In this document: positions 9,837-21,589 of the stretch, in pieces
How the letters are laid out: every line of letters starts with the position of its first letter
Position numbering within the stretch: position 1 is the first letter of the stretch
Assembly (NCBI GenBank): GCA_025024175.1
Contig: QCXZ01000045.1
Location: 5,249,533-5,313,532, forward strand
Length of the DNA stretch: 64,000 nt
Source of the DNA: Rhyzopertha dominica
Taxonomy: Eukaryota; Arthropoda; Insecta; Coleoptera; Bostrichidae
Direction of reading: 5' to 3'
The notes under the pieces: model-generated
The model's input: the letters and a program-made list of their open reading frames with translations, nothing else
Database searches by the model: none
Told to the model about the DNA's origin: nothing
Made by a program: the position numbers and the translations under genes

Positions 9837-11125
9837 CTATTGCGTGTTGATTTTTCGTGTTGCAGCTGTCCTTGCTCGACTGCGGGTGACTGGCGCAGTG
9901 TATGCCGATGCATTTTGATCCTGACCTGATGTGATGTCTGTATGACGTGAAGATCCTGGAGAAGGGGCTACAGCATTGTTTGAAGATACACTCGATCCCA
10001 CAGTCAACTTGTACTCTTCTAATACTGGTTTCCAAGCCGTTGGCAAGCGCAGGCTGTCATCTCTCCTATTTAGGTTTTCTTGTCTTTTCTCAATTTCTAT
10101 TGCCTCCCTTGTTATTCTGAATAGGAAATTGTCCACACTAGCTATCTGTCTTGCTTCTTCTTGTGACCCGTCGTCAGTGTATGCTGGAACAGTGCCGAGG
10201 TGGTCTGCTTCTGTTTGACTAGGTTTTTGTGTTCTTGTATTCTTGCTGATATTTTTCTATTTGTCTGGCCTACATATTGTTTCTGGCAGTCCAAACAAGG
10301 GATTTGATAGACTCCTTGGTTTTCAAGCGCAATTTTGTCTTTTGGGATTTTCAAAAAGGAGCCAATTTTATTGCCTGCCTTATATGCCGTTCTAATGTTA
10401 TGTCTCTTCAAAACAGTTTCTATTTTCGTTGAAACTCCTTTTACATAAGGGAAAACTACCGTTTTTTGTTGTTCTTCTGTTGTCTGTGTTCTTTTAGCTT
10501 GCTGTCTAAATGCTTTTTGAATTGTTTTATTTCGATAACCATTTCCTTGTAAAGCTGCAGTTATTTTTTGTTTTTCTGTATTAATATTTTTCTTATCTGC
10601 CAGTCGTAGTGAACGTGTTACCAAAGTTTGAACAACAGAGAATAGCTGACGAGGATGGTGGTGAGAATTTGCATTTAGGTACCGGTTTGTGTGTGTTGCT
10701 TTTCTATATACCGTATGTTCGATGTTATTATGGCTTCTCTTTAAAAGAACATCCAAAAATGGTATTTGACCGCCTTGTTCCGTTTCCATTGTGAATTGGA
10801 TTTTGTTGTGTATACTATTAATGTGTTGTAGAAATTTTTGAAGCTCATCTTGTCCATACCGCCAAATTACAAACGTGTCGTCAACATATCTTAGCCACAA
10901 AGCTGGTTTCTTTGGTGCTGTTCGCAGTGCTTCTGTCTCAAAGTGTTCCATGTATAAGTTTGCGATGACAGGTGATAATGGTGAACCCATAGGAGCGCCT
11001 TGTACTTGTTTATAACGGTGTCCGTCGAAAATGAAATAAGTATTGTTGAGACAATGTTTTATTAATTCCATGATATGTTGTGGGGGATGGTATTTTTGTT
11101 GAATTATATTGAATGATATTTCATC
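9837..11125 (-). pseudogene. PLE reverse transcriptase / GIY-YIG endonuclease, truncated and frameshifted
   Basis: The minus frame starts mid-RT (QQKYHPPQHIM) because the 5' end was replaced by the inverted tail. Visible motifs are GAPMGSPLSPVIANLY (motif B), the catalytic LRYVDDTFVIW (motif C, about 10860-10890) and FLDVLL. The C-terminal GIY-YIG nuclease follows (GVYQIPCLDCQKQYVGQTNR, then R and H of the domain). Near 10142-10160 a small deletion shifts the frame; the C-terminal stretch (REAIEIEKRQENLNRRDD) continues in another frame to 9837. Motif A with its catalytic Asp is lost, so the enzyme is inactive. Confidence 0.8.
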
Positions 11126-11220
11126 GAAACGTCGTGGAACAGACTCTGCACGGAGCTTTTCACACCCCATGCGAGAAAACTTTGAAAGGTATGTTAATAA
11201 TAACATATATATATATATAT

Positions 11221-13329
11221 TGTGTTAGCGTACCAAATGGCATCCGCCCTACCGCCCGGCACTTTGGCATCCACTGATATACACGCCGTATATCCCATGT
11301 ATTTTGTTGTACTGACTACGGCCCTGTTGACGTCCGGTACAGCTAGCGCGTGAGGTTGCATCCTTCTATACATATTATACAAAAAAAGGTTAGGTTGGCA
11401 GCCGTATATTACAAGATGGCATCCTTCGCGCTGTTGCCGGATAATTTTCGTAATGCGCAACACCCGCACTAACCATATTCTAAGCAGTTTAGAGTTTCGC
11501 ATTAGTTGTGGCATATAATTATTTTCATTTGGAAGCTTATTTATTGCACACAAATATTGTATTAATTTTTGAGACCTGTTGCCTAAGTTTAAACGTGGAC
11601 AGAGTCATTTTAAAGTCGGCGTATCCTAAAAACACCTGGAAGGGAAATGACCAACAGATATTCGATAAAAATAGTTTAGATTTGCCTTGTCTATCGCAAA
11701 GGGTCGCAATCGCTGAAGTAAATTGAAAAGAATGCAATTTAATTAAAAGTTAAAATATTAAGATGGGTTTAAAACCCATCTCCTAAAATGTATGCATTAT
11801 TTAACACAAATTTTGTCTGAAAGATTTTATCTACTAAGATAAAGCTCCTAATATGTTTTAAACTATTAAAACTAGGTTTACCAACTTATTATGTCTAAAA
11901 CAGAATGTTACTCAACAATTTATTTCGTTATCATTTCATTTGCAAAAAATCAAATAGCAGGATATGTAAATGGGAATAAATTTTACACAGATTTGATGAA
12001 TATCGTCATTTTCTATCTAAAACAAAATTATGCAGAAAAAACAAACAGAGAATATATTTCACCCTAGGTTAATGGTTCTTGGCATCTTTCATATTACGAA
12101 ATTGATACTCTTGAAACAGAGGTTCCAAATCTGATGGGTAGGTGCTGGTAGCTTATATGAGAATTATTAATTTTGCATTACATTTTATTTTTTTGCACAT
12201 AAAACGACTTATATGCTATTCTTGCATCAAAAAACAACATGCTATCAACAAATAAGAATGTAAATACTAGTGCCTGTGTGCATCTTTTTTTTGGANCCTT
12301 ATCACATTCAAACATGTATACTGAACATGAGATAGAAAGACAAGATATAGGAGCATTAAATATAAGTTTTTAATGTGGTCTGATAAAGTTTATAACAAGA
12401 AACAAGTAGTAGATGCACTATTTTTTAAAAATTAATTACCGCTTTTCAGTTTCAATATAGATTAAATTTCCTACTTTATTTGTCGCTCAAGAAGTCAGCT
12501 ATACTCTATACCTTAAGAAAAATCATATTTATTGGAACTGAAAATTCTTGATTTTGTTGGTTTATATTAAAGTACCTGTCCCTTCTCGCCATCTTGCCGT
12601 AAAAATAAAAGATAAAAATGTGATTCGATTGCACATTACTTATAATTACATTTATTTAATATTACATTTTGGTTATTGGAATGAAAGCGATATCTATTAA
12701 TTACAAAACAGAAATTGAAAAACATCATCCTTATCCTCTACATCACAATAATTGGATTTCTTCTGTATCAGACAAGTTTTCTCAAACCAGTTCCAAGTTA
12801 TTAAATATTAAATAAGCAGCTATAGCTCAAATTCATATATGTTTTAGCCGCACTGATCACCATTAGGTTCAACCTCGTCTAAGCATTAACAATCCCTAAA
12901 TATAAAAGGTAACGTTGACGCAGTTATCACCTAATTTGTGTGCAGAGTGCCGAAGCAGTTTGTTAAGCAGAACGTATACAATTTTTCTTCCAACAGCACA
13001 AATTGCTTTAAAAATAACTAAGCAATTAAGAAATAAATATATATATTAGACGCCAATCACGAATTTTATTATTTCTAGGATATCATATATAACTTGTTGC
13101 ATCTCAAGTCTTTGTAAGTAAAACGTAAAAACACGTACAAATAGCGAAATAATAACATCAGCCATAATTTATGACAATGCAATGAAGCAGTTATAATAGA
13201 ATTGTGGGCCTGTTTTGCCGACTTGCCTGCCGTTGGCCGTAACAGATATTTAAATTCGGACTATCAACCATTTTATGACAGGGACCGCAATGAGTCTATA
13301 AGCTCATACAGTGCTCATGTTGACAAATG
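11221..13329. other. AT-rich spacer, nothing recognised
   Basis: No ORF above background and no repeat pair detected. One N lies at 12296. The first 200 bp carry a few ggcatcc words also seen near 16950-17030, next to another PLE and AT run, which may reflect a related insertion context. Confidence 0.3.
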
Positions 13330-15590
13330 GTCAATCAATTAGGTAGCTTGGAAAGAAGCTGTCTCGCTCGATTTATCAGATAATTCTAAAGATCGTTTCG
13401 ACCTCAAACGATCATTATCATTATAGCGTTAGATGTGCAAAATTTTGCTTCTGTTGCATATTTTACAGGGGTTGTAAAGTAGCGTTGTAAAATCCTCTGC
13501 CCTGGATTTTGAGGGCCGATTTCCTAGTTTCGGCAAAGTCAAAGGCGTACTGGACGTGGGAATTTCTATTTTCGTATTTGCCAATTGTGTTTTCTGATGC
13601 TGACCTATTTTATTTCTAAAAGATCTAAAAAGTTTTGTTTTTTACTTTTCCCTTCGCAACGTAAGATTTTGATGTCGTTTTCAGCAAAACCTGTTTTGCT
13701 TTTATTTGAATATTTCGACCAAGATTCAACGTAAAATAACTTTGATGCATGCAAATTTCCACACTATTTAATAGTTATGTTTTCTGTGTTTGATAGGTGG
13801 CAGTTTTCTATTAAATTTTTGATAGAGGTATAGAAGCGAAAAGATTAGACACATCAGAAGACACAAGGAAAGCATTATTTGGTACTGATAATTATTTTAC
13901 CTTTTTCGCGAAACCTATTATGGAATTCTTCAAGCTGAATAGATTGGCATTCAATTGAACCTGTTAAAACGTTGTTGGTAAATTTGCGTAATGGATCATT
14001 AATGTAAAAAACGACCGGTCTGAGAGTTGAATTTTTGGGAGACCATATAGAATTGGAATACAGGGGTTCATTATTCTTAATTTGTACTTTTCTTCGTTTA
14101 ATATCAAGTGTTTCAAAGATTTTACAATGCTAGTGACATCTATTTGGATCTAGCCTGTGAGATCTGAATCAAACTTAGAAAAGCTTTTTGTATTCAATAA
14201 ATCATTTAGTTTAGTTCGGTATTCATCTGGTTTTAATAAATAGTGAATTATCTGTACATTTTTGTTTTATGCTTTTTTCGATTTCTACATTTTATACGAA
14301 TAGCAGCGTTGTATTCATTTGATATCGTATCTGCATCCGCGTACTTTTCGTCTTTCGTATCTTCAGTTGACTTATTAGTCCAACGCTAATTCTGATTTCA
14401 AATTCTTTTTTAGACACTGGTAAAGTTGAGTTACATTTTCGATTTTTATTTAATTATTTTTGTTTTGCTTGTGTAAAATGTGCATTCGTAAGGTTGACTA
14501 AACGATTATTGAATTTAAATTCGCACTGGGGATTAACCGAGTTGATTTTAATTCTATTTTCTATTTGATGAGCAAACTAGCATTTGAACATCGCTGTAGA
14601 TGTCGTTAGTTATCTCATAAAAATTATGTTTAGCAGTTTTTATGTAATTATTTGTCAACTAATTTTAAATGTTCACCCGGGTTTTGCTGACGTGTGTGCC
14701 ACTTTCTGATTTCCAAGTCGATCCAAATGGTTATTGCTCGCTGTATGGCCCTTTTTTCACAAGTTATTGTTACACTTAATATTCATATAGCCTGCTGTAA
14801 AACCATAGAACTTACATTGATTATTAAACCAAATAGGATTAGATCACATTTACTTTAAGTAAAGTCTCTTTGAAGACAAATACCAATTTACCCCACTGGC
14901 GGTGAGACTACAAAGAATGCCGTACAATGTTAATATAAATGATAAATAACATATTTACGCCGCAGAAAATTATTTTAACGGTGTTAGTGTTTGCGTTAAA
15001 AATAGGTTGAATAGATTCGGAATAAAAGTAATAGAGATAATTAAGTGCAATTTGGGACGTCTTGTTAACAATAAACCAAAAACCAAAAGCGGTATTTACC
15101 AACTAAAATGTATGCAATGCGATATTGTATAAATAGGACAATCAAGTTGAGCTATTAAAATAAAAGCACAACAGGTGCCATTGCATAAAAAATAATCATT
15201 ATACTTACATGAAAACGATATTTCGAAAGGGAAGGTAAAAAAATGAACCTTTTGGAGCTTTTGAAAATAAAGCAGTCTGAATCAGAAAAAACATTTGGCA
15301 AATAAGGAAATAAAAATTCCCACGTCCACCACACCTTTGATCTTGCCGAAACTAGGAAGTCGGCCCTCAAAATGCAGGTCAGAGAATTTTACAACGCTAC
15401 TTTACAGCTCCTGTAAAATAGGGGACGTAAACAAAATTCTGCACATCTGAGTTTAGTATAATGTTGTTATCTATCTGGTAATGTCTGTTTGAGGTTGAAG
15501 CGATCGTCAGAGTTATCTCATAAATCGAATGAAGTAGATAAAGCACATACATTCAATCGGCCTCAATCAGTTTTCAAGCTAGCTAAATAG
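13330..15590. mobile_element. Old, decayed Penelope-like element, head-to-head pair
   Basis: Diverged inverted arms lie at about 13330-13700 and 15180-15590 (tagtttcggc at 13525 pairs with gccgaaacta ending 15354). Inside, the minus strand at 13800-14430 reads an N-terminal PLE RT (MNPCIPILYGLPKI, LVSSDVSNLFASIP) with many stops. The plus strand at about 15070-15130 reads a GIY-YIG start (GIYQLKCMQCDIV, then IGQSS). The left half is thus a minus-oriented copy and the right half a plus-oriented copy, with tails outward. The arrangement is the same as the two younger PLEs beside it. Confidence 0.6.
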
Positions 15591-16950
15591 TTTCGAGATA
15601 ACTGCACTACAACACCCTGTAATGCTTTCCGTCCTAACATCGGATGAAATGTGCCCTTAAATTTAAATTTTCCTACAACAATCGCCAGTATCTCATTCAT
15701 TACTAGCACTTGTATTTGGACAAACGTGAAATTGCTCTTTCCGTGTTCCAACACAGACGCCAAAGAACTATTTTTACTTACAGGCTAACGATGACTTAAC
15801 GAATACCTATTGAGCCCACAGAAGCTCTGCTTATTATCATTTTACTAAGTTATTGTTTGTCGGTTATTTATTATTACATACAGTGGTAATTTCACAATAA
15901 TGATTTATGTACTGTAGTTACGCTGTTTACCACCAAATAATTCGAATGCACAGTTTTCTCATTTCAGTACTACTATACTATAGTATCAAACCAGCAAATA
16001 TTTTAGTGTAATACGTGAGTATGATGTAATGTAAAAATGGCGTTCAATTCGCTTTAATTGACCTTGAATAGCAATTTTTTCGTTTATTTTAAACAATTTG
16101 TATTAAAAAATGTTTGGATTTTAAGTGAAGGTTTCGATACTTTAATTATAAAAATAAAATTATTAAGCGAGACGAATAAGTGTATTCGATGTGATTGCCC
16201 TTTTTTGCAAATGCTTAAAATACTGAGGTCTTGTCTAAATCATCTCATAATTTTTTTAAGCTTTCTTCTATGTCATAATGTATTTACTAAATAATTTCGC
16301 TGTGGAAAATGAAAGGTGCAAGAGAATTCATATGCCCTCTCAAAACATCTACTTATAATATGAATCTTTGTTTTTGGCAGATTTTGTTTTAAACACGCTT
16401 ATGCAGTTGTTCTATCTGGCCGCGTATGCTTTGGGCTTTTTGATGAACTCCTATCCTATTTTACGCAGATACTTTTATGCATTACCGTTTCACCCTCGTT
16501 TTGTGAGAAATTAAGCGCCTATTTTTTAAATAAACTGTAGTAAAAGGCTATTGCATCATAAAAAAAACATAGCACCGAAAACACTATAAACGTGTGGTAC
16601 GACAAAGGCCTGCTTATTCTTTTTAGTACTTCTTAGACAGTTTCAATTCATATTTATTCAAAAATGCTTAACGCGACCCATAAAAGAGCACAAATCTCGC
16701 TAACTTTCCAAAATACAACGTACCCAGCAAGTACGCATAATTGCCAGTTTTCCTGGATGCCATTCTGAGTGCAATCTCGACCGCTCATGTATATACCGAA
16801 TGCGATGGTCGCGCCAACTACAGAAGACTGCGCTGAACTAGGCAATATACAAAGAGTCGGGGTTGGTGCAAAATAACGTCCGGCTAAATTTTGCTTCATT
16901 GGATGGAGAACAACCCATAGTAGCCGTCCTTAAAATATTTCATGTGAGTC
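15591..16950. other. Spacer, nothing recognised
   Basis: Short ORFs at 16058-16294 (plus) and 16654-16899 (minus) have no recognisable motif and are not supported by context. No inverted or direct repeat pair was seen by eye. Confidence 0.3.
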
Positions 16951-16981
16951 AAGGTGGCATCCGTATATCGGATGCCACCTT
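16951..16981. repeat. Perfect 13-bp hairpin
   Basis: AAGGTGGCATCCG, a 5-base TATAT loop, and CGGATGCCACCTT form a perfect inverted repeat, about 60 bp outside the AT run of the young PLE pair. Purpose unknown; it does not look like a TIR because nothing matches it elsewhere nearby. Confidence 0.7.
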
Positions 16982-17038
16982 ACCCCGGACGCCAACTTTA
17001 CCGCTATTTTAACATGGGAGGATGCCAACTTGTGCGCG

Positions 17039-17039
<1 letters not shown>

Positions 17040-17112
<73 letters not shown>
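17040..17112. repeat. (AT)n microsatellite, left border of the PLE pair
   Basis: A pure AT run of about 72 bp directly abutting the tail of the minus-oriented PLE copy. Confidence 0.9.
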
Positions 17113-17114
<2 letters not shown>

Positions 17115-17175
17115 TGTGAAACTTTTCCGGGTTGTATTCCGTGTAGTAGCTTGATCCTCAGGAGGACCGTTCTTC

Positions 17176-17214
17176 CGACGTTTCGGCAAGGTCGCACTTG
17201 CCATTTTCAAGTGG
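17176..17214 (-). ncRNA. Hammerhead-like motif, PLE left tail
   Basis: The mirror of the motif at 20118-20156: a 6-bp GGCAAG/CTTGCC stem with a 6-nt loop followed by GAAACGTC. The core before the stem is CTTGAAAA, which deviates from CUGAUGA. It is the same position and layout as in the first PLE. Confidence 0.35.
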
Positions 17215-17292
17215 TAATCTTTCACTCTATTCTTCGCAATGAAAGTTCCATTACGGTGATTAATTGCTATGTTGTCAATTTGCTGTCACCCG

Positions 17293-18747
17293 TTACGGTC
17301 CGGTATGCCTTTGCTGTGACTGTGCTTGTTGGCGTGTCCTACTCCGTGTTCTAGGCAAACTGGCTTGTGCCCCCCCTTGAGACAATATGACGCTTTGCTG
17401 CCTGCTGATAACCGGTACATTATGGGAACTTTGATTGTTCAGCATTGCCTCGGCTCCCGTAGCAGAATCATTTTCTGTATTGAGATTGATTGTGCTTGTG
17501 ATAACTGGTTCTATTACCGTGGTCCAGGTGTGTGGCAATCTTTGTCCGTCATCCCGTTTGTTTAAACAGTCGGGTCGTTTTTCTATTTCTATAGCTTCCC
17601 TTATTGTTCTTATTGTTCGGTTCTTGGAAATTGCCAGGGTTCGCGTCTTCTCAAAGTTTATTTGGTGACCCGTAATTCTTACGTGTGCCGCTAGAGAGGA
17701 ATTCTTGTCATCTTTTACTACCGCATTAACATGTTCGGCTCTTCTTACTTCAATCCTTCTGTTAGTCTGACCTACATACGACTGGGCGCATGTACCGCAT
17801 GGTATTTCATACACCCCTTGGGCTTCCAATGGTATACGTTCCTTAGGATTACGTATTAGCGTATTTATCTTTTTGTGTGGTCGAAAGACGGCCTTGATCT
17901 TATGCCGTTTTAGTATCCTACCGATTTTGTCAGTTGTTCCTCTGATATATGGTAAGAAGGCAATTCCAGTTGGTGGTTCGTCTGTATCATTACGTTGTCG
18001 TCTTGGCCTGAGTGCTCTGTTTATAACTTTTTTAGAAAATCCATTGTTAAGCAGTGTAGATTTGATGTATTTCATTTCAGCGTCGTTACTTTCTTCGTCG
18101 GCTAAACGTTTCGATCTCGTTAAAAGTGTTTTAGCCACTGAGTATATTTGCGCTGGATGATGGTGGGACGCAGCGTTAAGATAGCGATCCGTATGTGTTT
18201 GTTTTCTGTATACGGTGTGTCCAAGGGAACCGTCACGTTTTCTTGTCAAGAGCACATCTAAAAACGGCAATTTGTTGTGCTCTTCTATCTCCATTGTGAA
18301 ACGAATTTTGCCATGTTGACTGTTAAGGTGATCCAGGAAGTTCTGTAGGGCTGCCCTGCCATGCGGCCAAATTACCAGTGTGTCATCCACATATCTTAAC
18401 CATAGGGTCGGTTTTTGTGTGGCGGTGGTAATCGCCTTGGTCTCGAAATCTTCCATAAATAAGTTTGCTATGACCGGCGATAACGGCGAACCCATTGGTG
18501 CTCCTTCTATCTGTTTGTAGCGCTGTCCGTTATAAATGAAATAGGTATTATTTAAACAATGCTGGACTAAGTTTAAGATATGGGATGGCGGTTTGTATTT
18601 TTCTTTTATTATCTCCAACGCTTCTTCCACTGGTATTTGGGTAAATAAAGATACCACGTCAAAGCTAACCAAGAGGTCGTTATTTGTTATGGGTGTGACC
18701 TTCAAGATGTTAATAAGGTGATCAGCATTGCGCATACAAACCGCCAT
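17293..18747 (-). CDS. PLE reverse transcriptase / GIY-YIG protein, left copy (5'-truncated)
   Basis: An open frame of 484 codons with no internal stop. It includes RT motif A (LVSFDVVSLFTQIP, about 18655-18695, encoded in the spacer), motif B (GAPMGSPLSPVIANLF), motif C (LRYVDDTLVIW, about 18375-18405), FLDVLL, then the GIY-YIG nuclease (GVYEIPCGTCAQSYVGQTNR with its R and E/H residues). A basic, Gln/Arg-rich tail follows. The N-terminal third of a normal PLE protein is missing, so the annotated ATG is only the first in frame. PLE proteins copy RNA onto nicked chromosomal ends; the palm and nuclease motifs look intact here. Confidence 0.85.
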   Translation of the reverse strand: MAVCMRNADHLINILKVTPITNNDLLVSFDVVSLFTQIPVEEALEIIKEKYKPPSHILNLVQHCLNNTYFIYNGQRYKQIEGAPMGSPLSPVIANLFMEDFETKAITTATQKPTLWLRYVDDTLVIWPHGRAALQNFLDHLNSQHGKIRFTMEIEEHNKLPFLDVLLTRKRDGSLGHTVYRKQTHTDRYLNAASHHHPAQIYSVAKTLLTRSKRLADEESNDAEMKYIKSTLLNNGFSKKVINRALRPRRQRNDTDEPPTGIAFLPYIRGTTDKIGRILKRHKIKAVFRPHKKINTLIRNPKERIPLEAQGVYEIPCGTCAQSYVGQTNRRIEVRRAEHVNAVVKDDKNSSLAAHVRITGHQINFEKTRTLAISKNRTIRTIREAIEIEKRPDCLNKRDDGQRLPHTWTTVIEPVITSTINLNTENDSATGAEAMLNNQSSHNVPVISRQQSVILSQGGAQASLPRTRSRTRQQAQSQQRHTGP

Positions 18748-18836
18748 CCCATATCTTAAACTTAGTCCAGCATTGTTTAAATAATACCTATTTCATTTAT
18801 AACGGACAGCGCTACAAACAGATAGAAGGAGCACCA

Positions 18837-20039
18837 ATGGGTTCGCCGTTATCGCCGGTCATAGCAAACTTATTTATGGAAGATTTCGAGACCAAGGCGA
18901 TTACCACCGCCACACAAAAACCGACCCTATGGTTAAGATATGTGGATGACACACTGGTAATTTGGCCGCATGGCAGGGCAGCCCTACAGAACTTCCTGGA
19001 TCACCTTAACAGTCAACATGGCAAAATTCGTTTCACAATGGAGATAGAAGAGCACAACAAATTGCCGTTTTTAGATGTGCTCTTGACAAGAAAACGTGAC
19101 GGTTCCCTTGGACACACCGTATACAGAAAACAAACACATACGGATCGCTATCTTAACGCTGCGTCCCACCATCATCCAGCGCAAATATACTCAGTGGCTA
19201 AAACACTTTTAACGAGATCGAAACGTTTAGCCGACGAAGAAAGTAACGACGCTGAAATGAAATACATCAAATCTACACTGCTTAACAATGGATTTTCTAA
19301 AAAAGTTATAAACAGAGCACTCAGGCCAAGACGACAACGTAATGATACAGACGAACCACCAACTGGAATTGCCTTCTTACCATATATCAGAGGAACAACT
19401 GACAAAATCGGTAGGATACTAAAACGGCATAAGATCAAGGCCGTCTTTCGACCACACAAAAAGATAAATACGCTAATACGTAATCCTAAGGAACGTATAC
19501 CATTGGAAGCCCAAGGGGTGTATGAAATACCATGCGGTACATGCGCCCAGTCGTATGTAGGTCAGACTAACAGAAGGATTGAAGTAAGAAGAGCCGAACA
19601 TGTTAATGCGGTAGTAAAAGATGACAAGAATTCCTCTCTAGCGGCACACGTAAGAATTACGGGTCACCAAATAAACTTTGAGAAGACGCGAACCCTGGCA
19701 ATTTCCAAGAACCGAACAATAAGAACAATAAGGGAAGCTATAGAAATAGAAAAACGACCCGACTGTTTAAACAAACGGGATGACGGACAAAGATTGCCAC
19801 ACACCTGGACCACGGTAATAGAACCAGTTATCACAAGCACAATCAATCTCAATACAGAAAATGATTCTGCTACGGGAGCCGAGGCAATGCTGAACAATCA
19901 AAGTTCCCATAATGTACCGGTTATCAGCAGGCAGCAAAGCGTCATATTGTCTCAAGGGGGGGCACAAGCCAGTTTGCCTAGAACACGGAGTAGGACACGC
20001 CAACAAGCACAGTCACAGCAAAGGCATACCGGACCGTAA
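18837..20039 (+). pseudogene. PLE reverse transcriptase / GIY-YIG, right copy (lacks RT motif A)
   Basis: 400 codons identical to the corresponding part of the left copy, starting at the MGSPLSP methionine. Because the inverted arm begins at 18734, everything before motif B, including the catalytic Asp of motif A, is absent. Motif C YVDD is at 18939-18950, the GIY-YIG segment at about 19515-19580. It is a truncated gene fragment despite the clean frame. Confidence 0.8.
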
Positions 20040-20117
20040 CGGGTGACAGCAAATTGACAACATAGCAATTAATCACCGTAATGGAACTTTCATTGCGAAG
20101 AATAGAGTGAAAGATTA

Positions 20118-20156
20118 CCACTTGAAAATGGCAAGTGCGACCTTGCCGAAACGTCG
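20118..20156 (+). ncRNA. Hammerhead-like motif, PLE right tail
   Basis: CCACTTGAAAAT, stem GGCAAG, loop TGCGAC, stem CTTGCC, then GAAACGTCGG. The stem II and GAAA box are good; the CUGAUGA box is degenerate. PLEs are known to carry such ribozymes in their terminal repeats. Confidence 0.35.
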
Positions 20157-20248
20157 GAAGAACGGTCCTCCTGAGGATCAAGCTACTACACGGAATACAA
20201 CCCGGAAAAGTTTCACACCATACTCAATCCGTGAAAACCTAAAATCTA

Positions 20249-20365
<117 letters not shown>

Positions 20366-20369
20366 ATCG

Positions 20370-21097
20370 TCCGCATCACTTTCTTCACTGTGTATGGGGG
20401 ATATGCGATATTGTCGAGGTGAGACTCTTCTAATGCGAATTTTTGTAGGCTGATTGGTGGCGTTCCTCGTGCAGGTCCATTGTGATGTAATGTCTCCCCC
20501 ATCTCTACCGAATTCGTTTCCCAGATATCCATTTAGATACTGGCCTGTGTTTTCGTTTGATGCAATTCTGCCAATTCTCCTGATTACTACGTCAAGCTGT
20601 AACAACGCAGCAATTTCTCTAACCGTGGGGTCGGAGGCGGTCATCATCTTGAGGCCTCGGATAACGGTAGACACATGGTTCATGTCAGCCATGCGGATGA
20701 CATCTGTCACCCTTGGAGTTGGACGGGTATATAATTTCTGCAAGGGCTCGGGAAGGTAGGTAAGTCCAATCCTTGATTAGTTTTTTGATGATAGCATCAA
20801 GTCGCCTCCCTCACCGTTGTTCCTCTAAGAATGAAACCCAGCTTTGGTATTATGAATGTGTTTATCGCGTCTATCTTCTGCCAAGGTGTGAGTGGGCTCT
20901 CTTTGATTCTTTGTACTCCAGACATCATCCGGCTGATGGAGTCTTCCGGTGTACTGTCGATATGATAGCTTGTGGGTATACCTAGATATTGGTATGCTTC
21001 GCCCTCGACCAGAGCACGAATTGCCTGATTTTGAATATGTAGTTTTGACGGATGACAGGTGTTGTGGTTGGTGCAGTCTAGATCGAGCGACACTCAT
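20370..21097 (-). pseudogene. Non-LTR retrotransposon RT C-terminal fragment (R2-like)
   Basis: The minus strand from 21093 reads AYQYLGIPTSYHI, then SPLTPWQKIDAINTFIIPKL and FILRG. These are the conserved thumb-side motifs after the RT palm in R2/NeSL-type non-LTR elements. At about 20797 the frame shifts (LDAIIKKLIKDWTYLPSRAL follows), and again near 20740 into DMNHVSTVIRG and DPTVREIAALL, before the AT run cuts it at 20370. There is no endonuclease domain or upstream palm. It is a 5'- and 3'-truncated relic; the clade is tentative. Confidence 0.6.
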
Positions 21098-21580
21098 TTG
21101 GCAGCATTGAATCTTATTGACTAGCTCTAGGCTCGTGTGTATTGAAGCGGAGATGCGATATAAAACATTTTTCTTTTATAGTACATTTAATTTGAATAAC
21201 AAATAAACAACATATTGCATATCACAATAGTACATAGGAAAAAACAAATTGTTTTTTTTTAAATATCTGAATATTTTTGTGAATAATCTGAGAATAAACG
21301 ACTACCACTGTCTTTTATTTGTCAAATGTTCTACATAAATATCTCTCGACCACTTGATTACCTACTACTACTACTACATTATATACTACATTACCCATAT
21401 ACACATAATCTACAGTACCAGTCTATATCAGATACAAAATCTGATCCTGATTAGGAAGCTGTATCAATAGAATATTTTCTATATACCCTCATTTGAGTGG
21501 CTTCCCAGCATTGGATTCCTGAAAAGGGCTTGAAGTTTGCGTAGGTTGTTCATATGCTATTAAGCCAGTTCCTTTGAGAT
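21098..21580. other. Spacer, nothing recognised
   Basis: AT-rich, with a short TAC/ACT-rich patch at 21360-21400. No coding or repeat structure was seen. Confidence 0.3.
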
Positions 21581-21589
21581 GCCAACAAT

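Larger units (their letters stand above)
9685..11205. mobile_element. Penelope-like element (PLE) with inverted terminal duplication
   Basis: A minus-strand PLE body (tail at 9685) is joined at its truncated RT end to an inverted copy of its own 3' tail. The 96-bp arms 9685-9780 and 11110-11205 are reverse complements with no difference seen. Both arms face outward into AT runs. Such inverted partial copies are a known habit of Penelope-type elements. The element keeps the RT finger/palm to GIY-YIG part only. Confidence 0.8.
17110..20222. mobile_element. Young head-to-head Penelope-like pair: inverted repeat of 1,489-bp arms
   Basis: The arms 17110-18598 and 18734-20222 are reverse complements with constant coordinate sum 37332. 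Every stretch compared is identical, including the full 400-residue protein. The 135-bp spacer 18599-18733 exists only in the left copy and encodes the RT segment before the joint. The left copy reads minus, the right plus, and both tails point outward into AT runs. The break in the right copy is inside the RT gene. Either a very recent template-switched insertion or an assembly hairpin explains the identity. Confidence 0.85.

Noticed and set aside
17004..17225. ORFs encoding long Ile-Tyr repeats at several AT microsatellites (also 9556-9784 and 20107-20743)
   Set aside because: They are translations of the (AT)n runs; any frame through the repeat is open. No protein is implied.
17326..19897. 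Several 77-95 codon ORFs on the strand opposite to the PLE genes, present twice
   Set aside because: They occur in identical pairs only because the DNA is an inverted repeat. They are shadows of the RT frame with no independent evidence.
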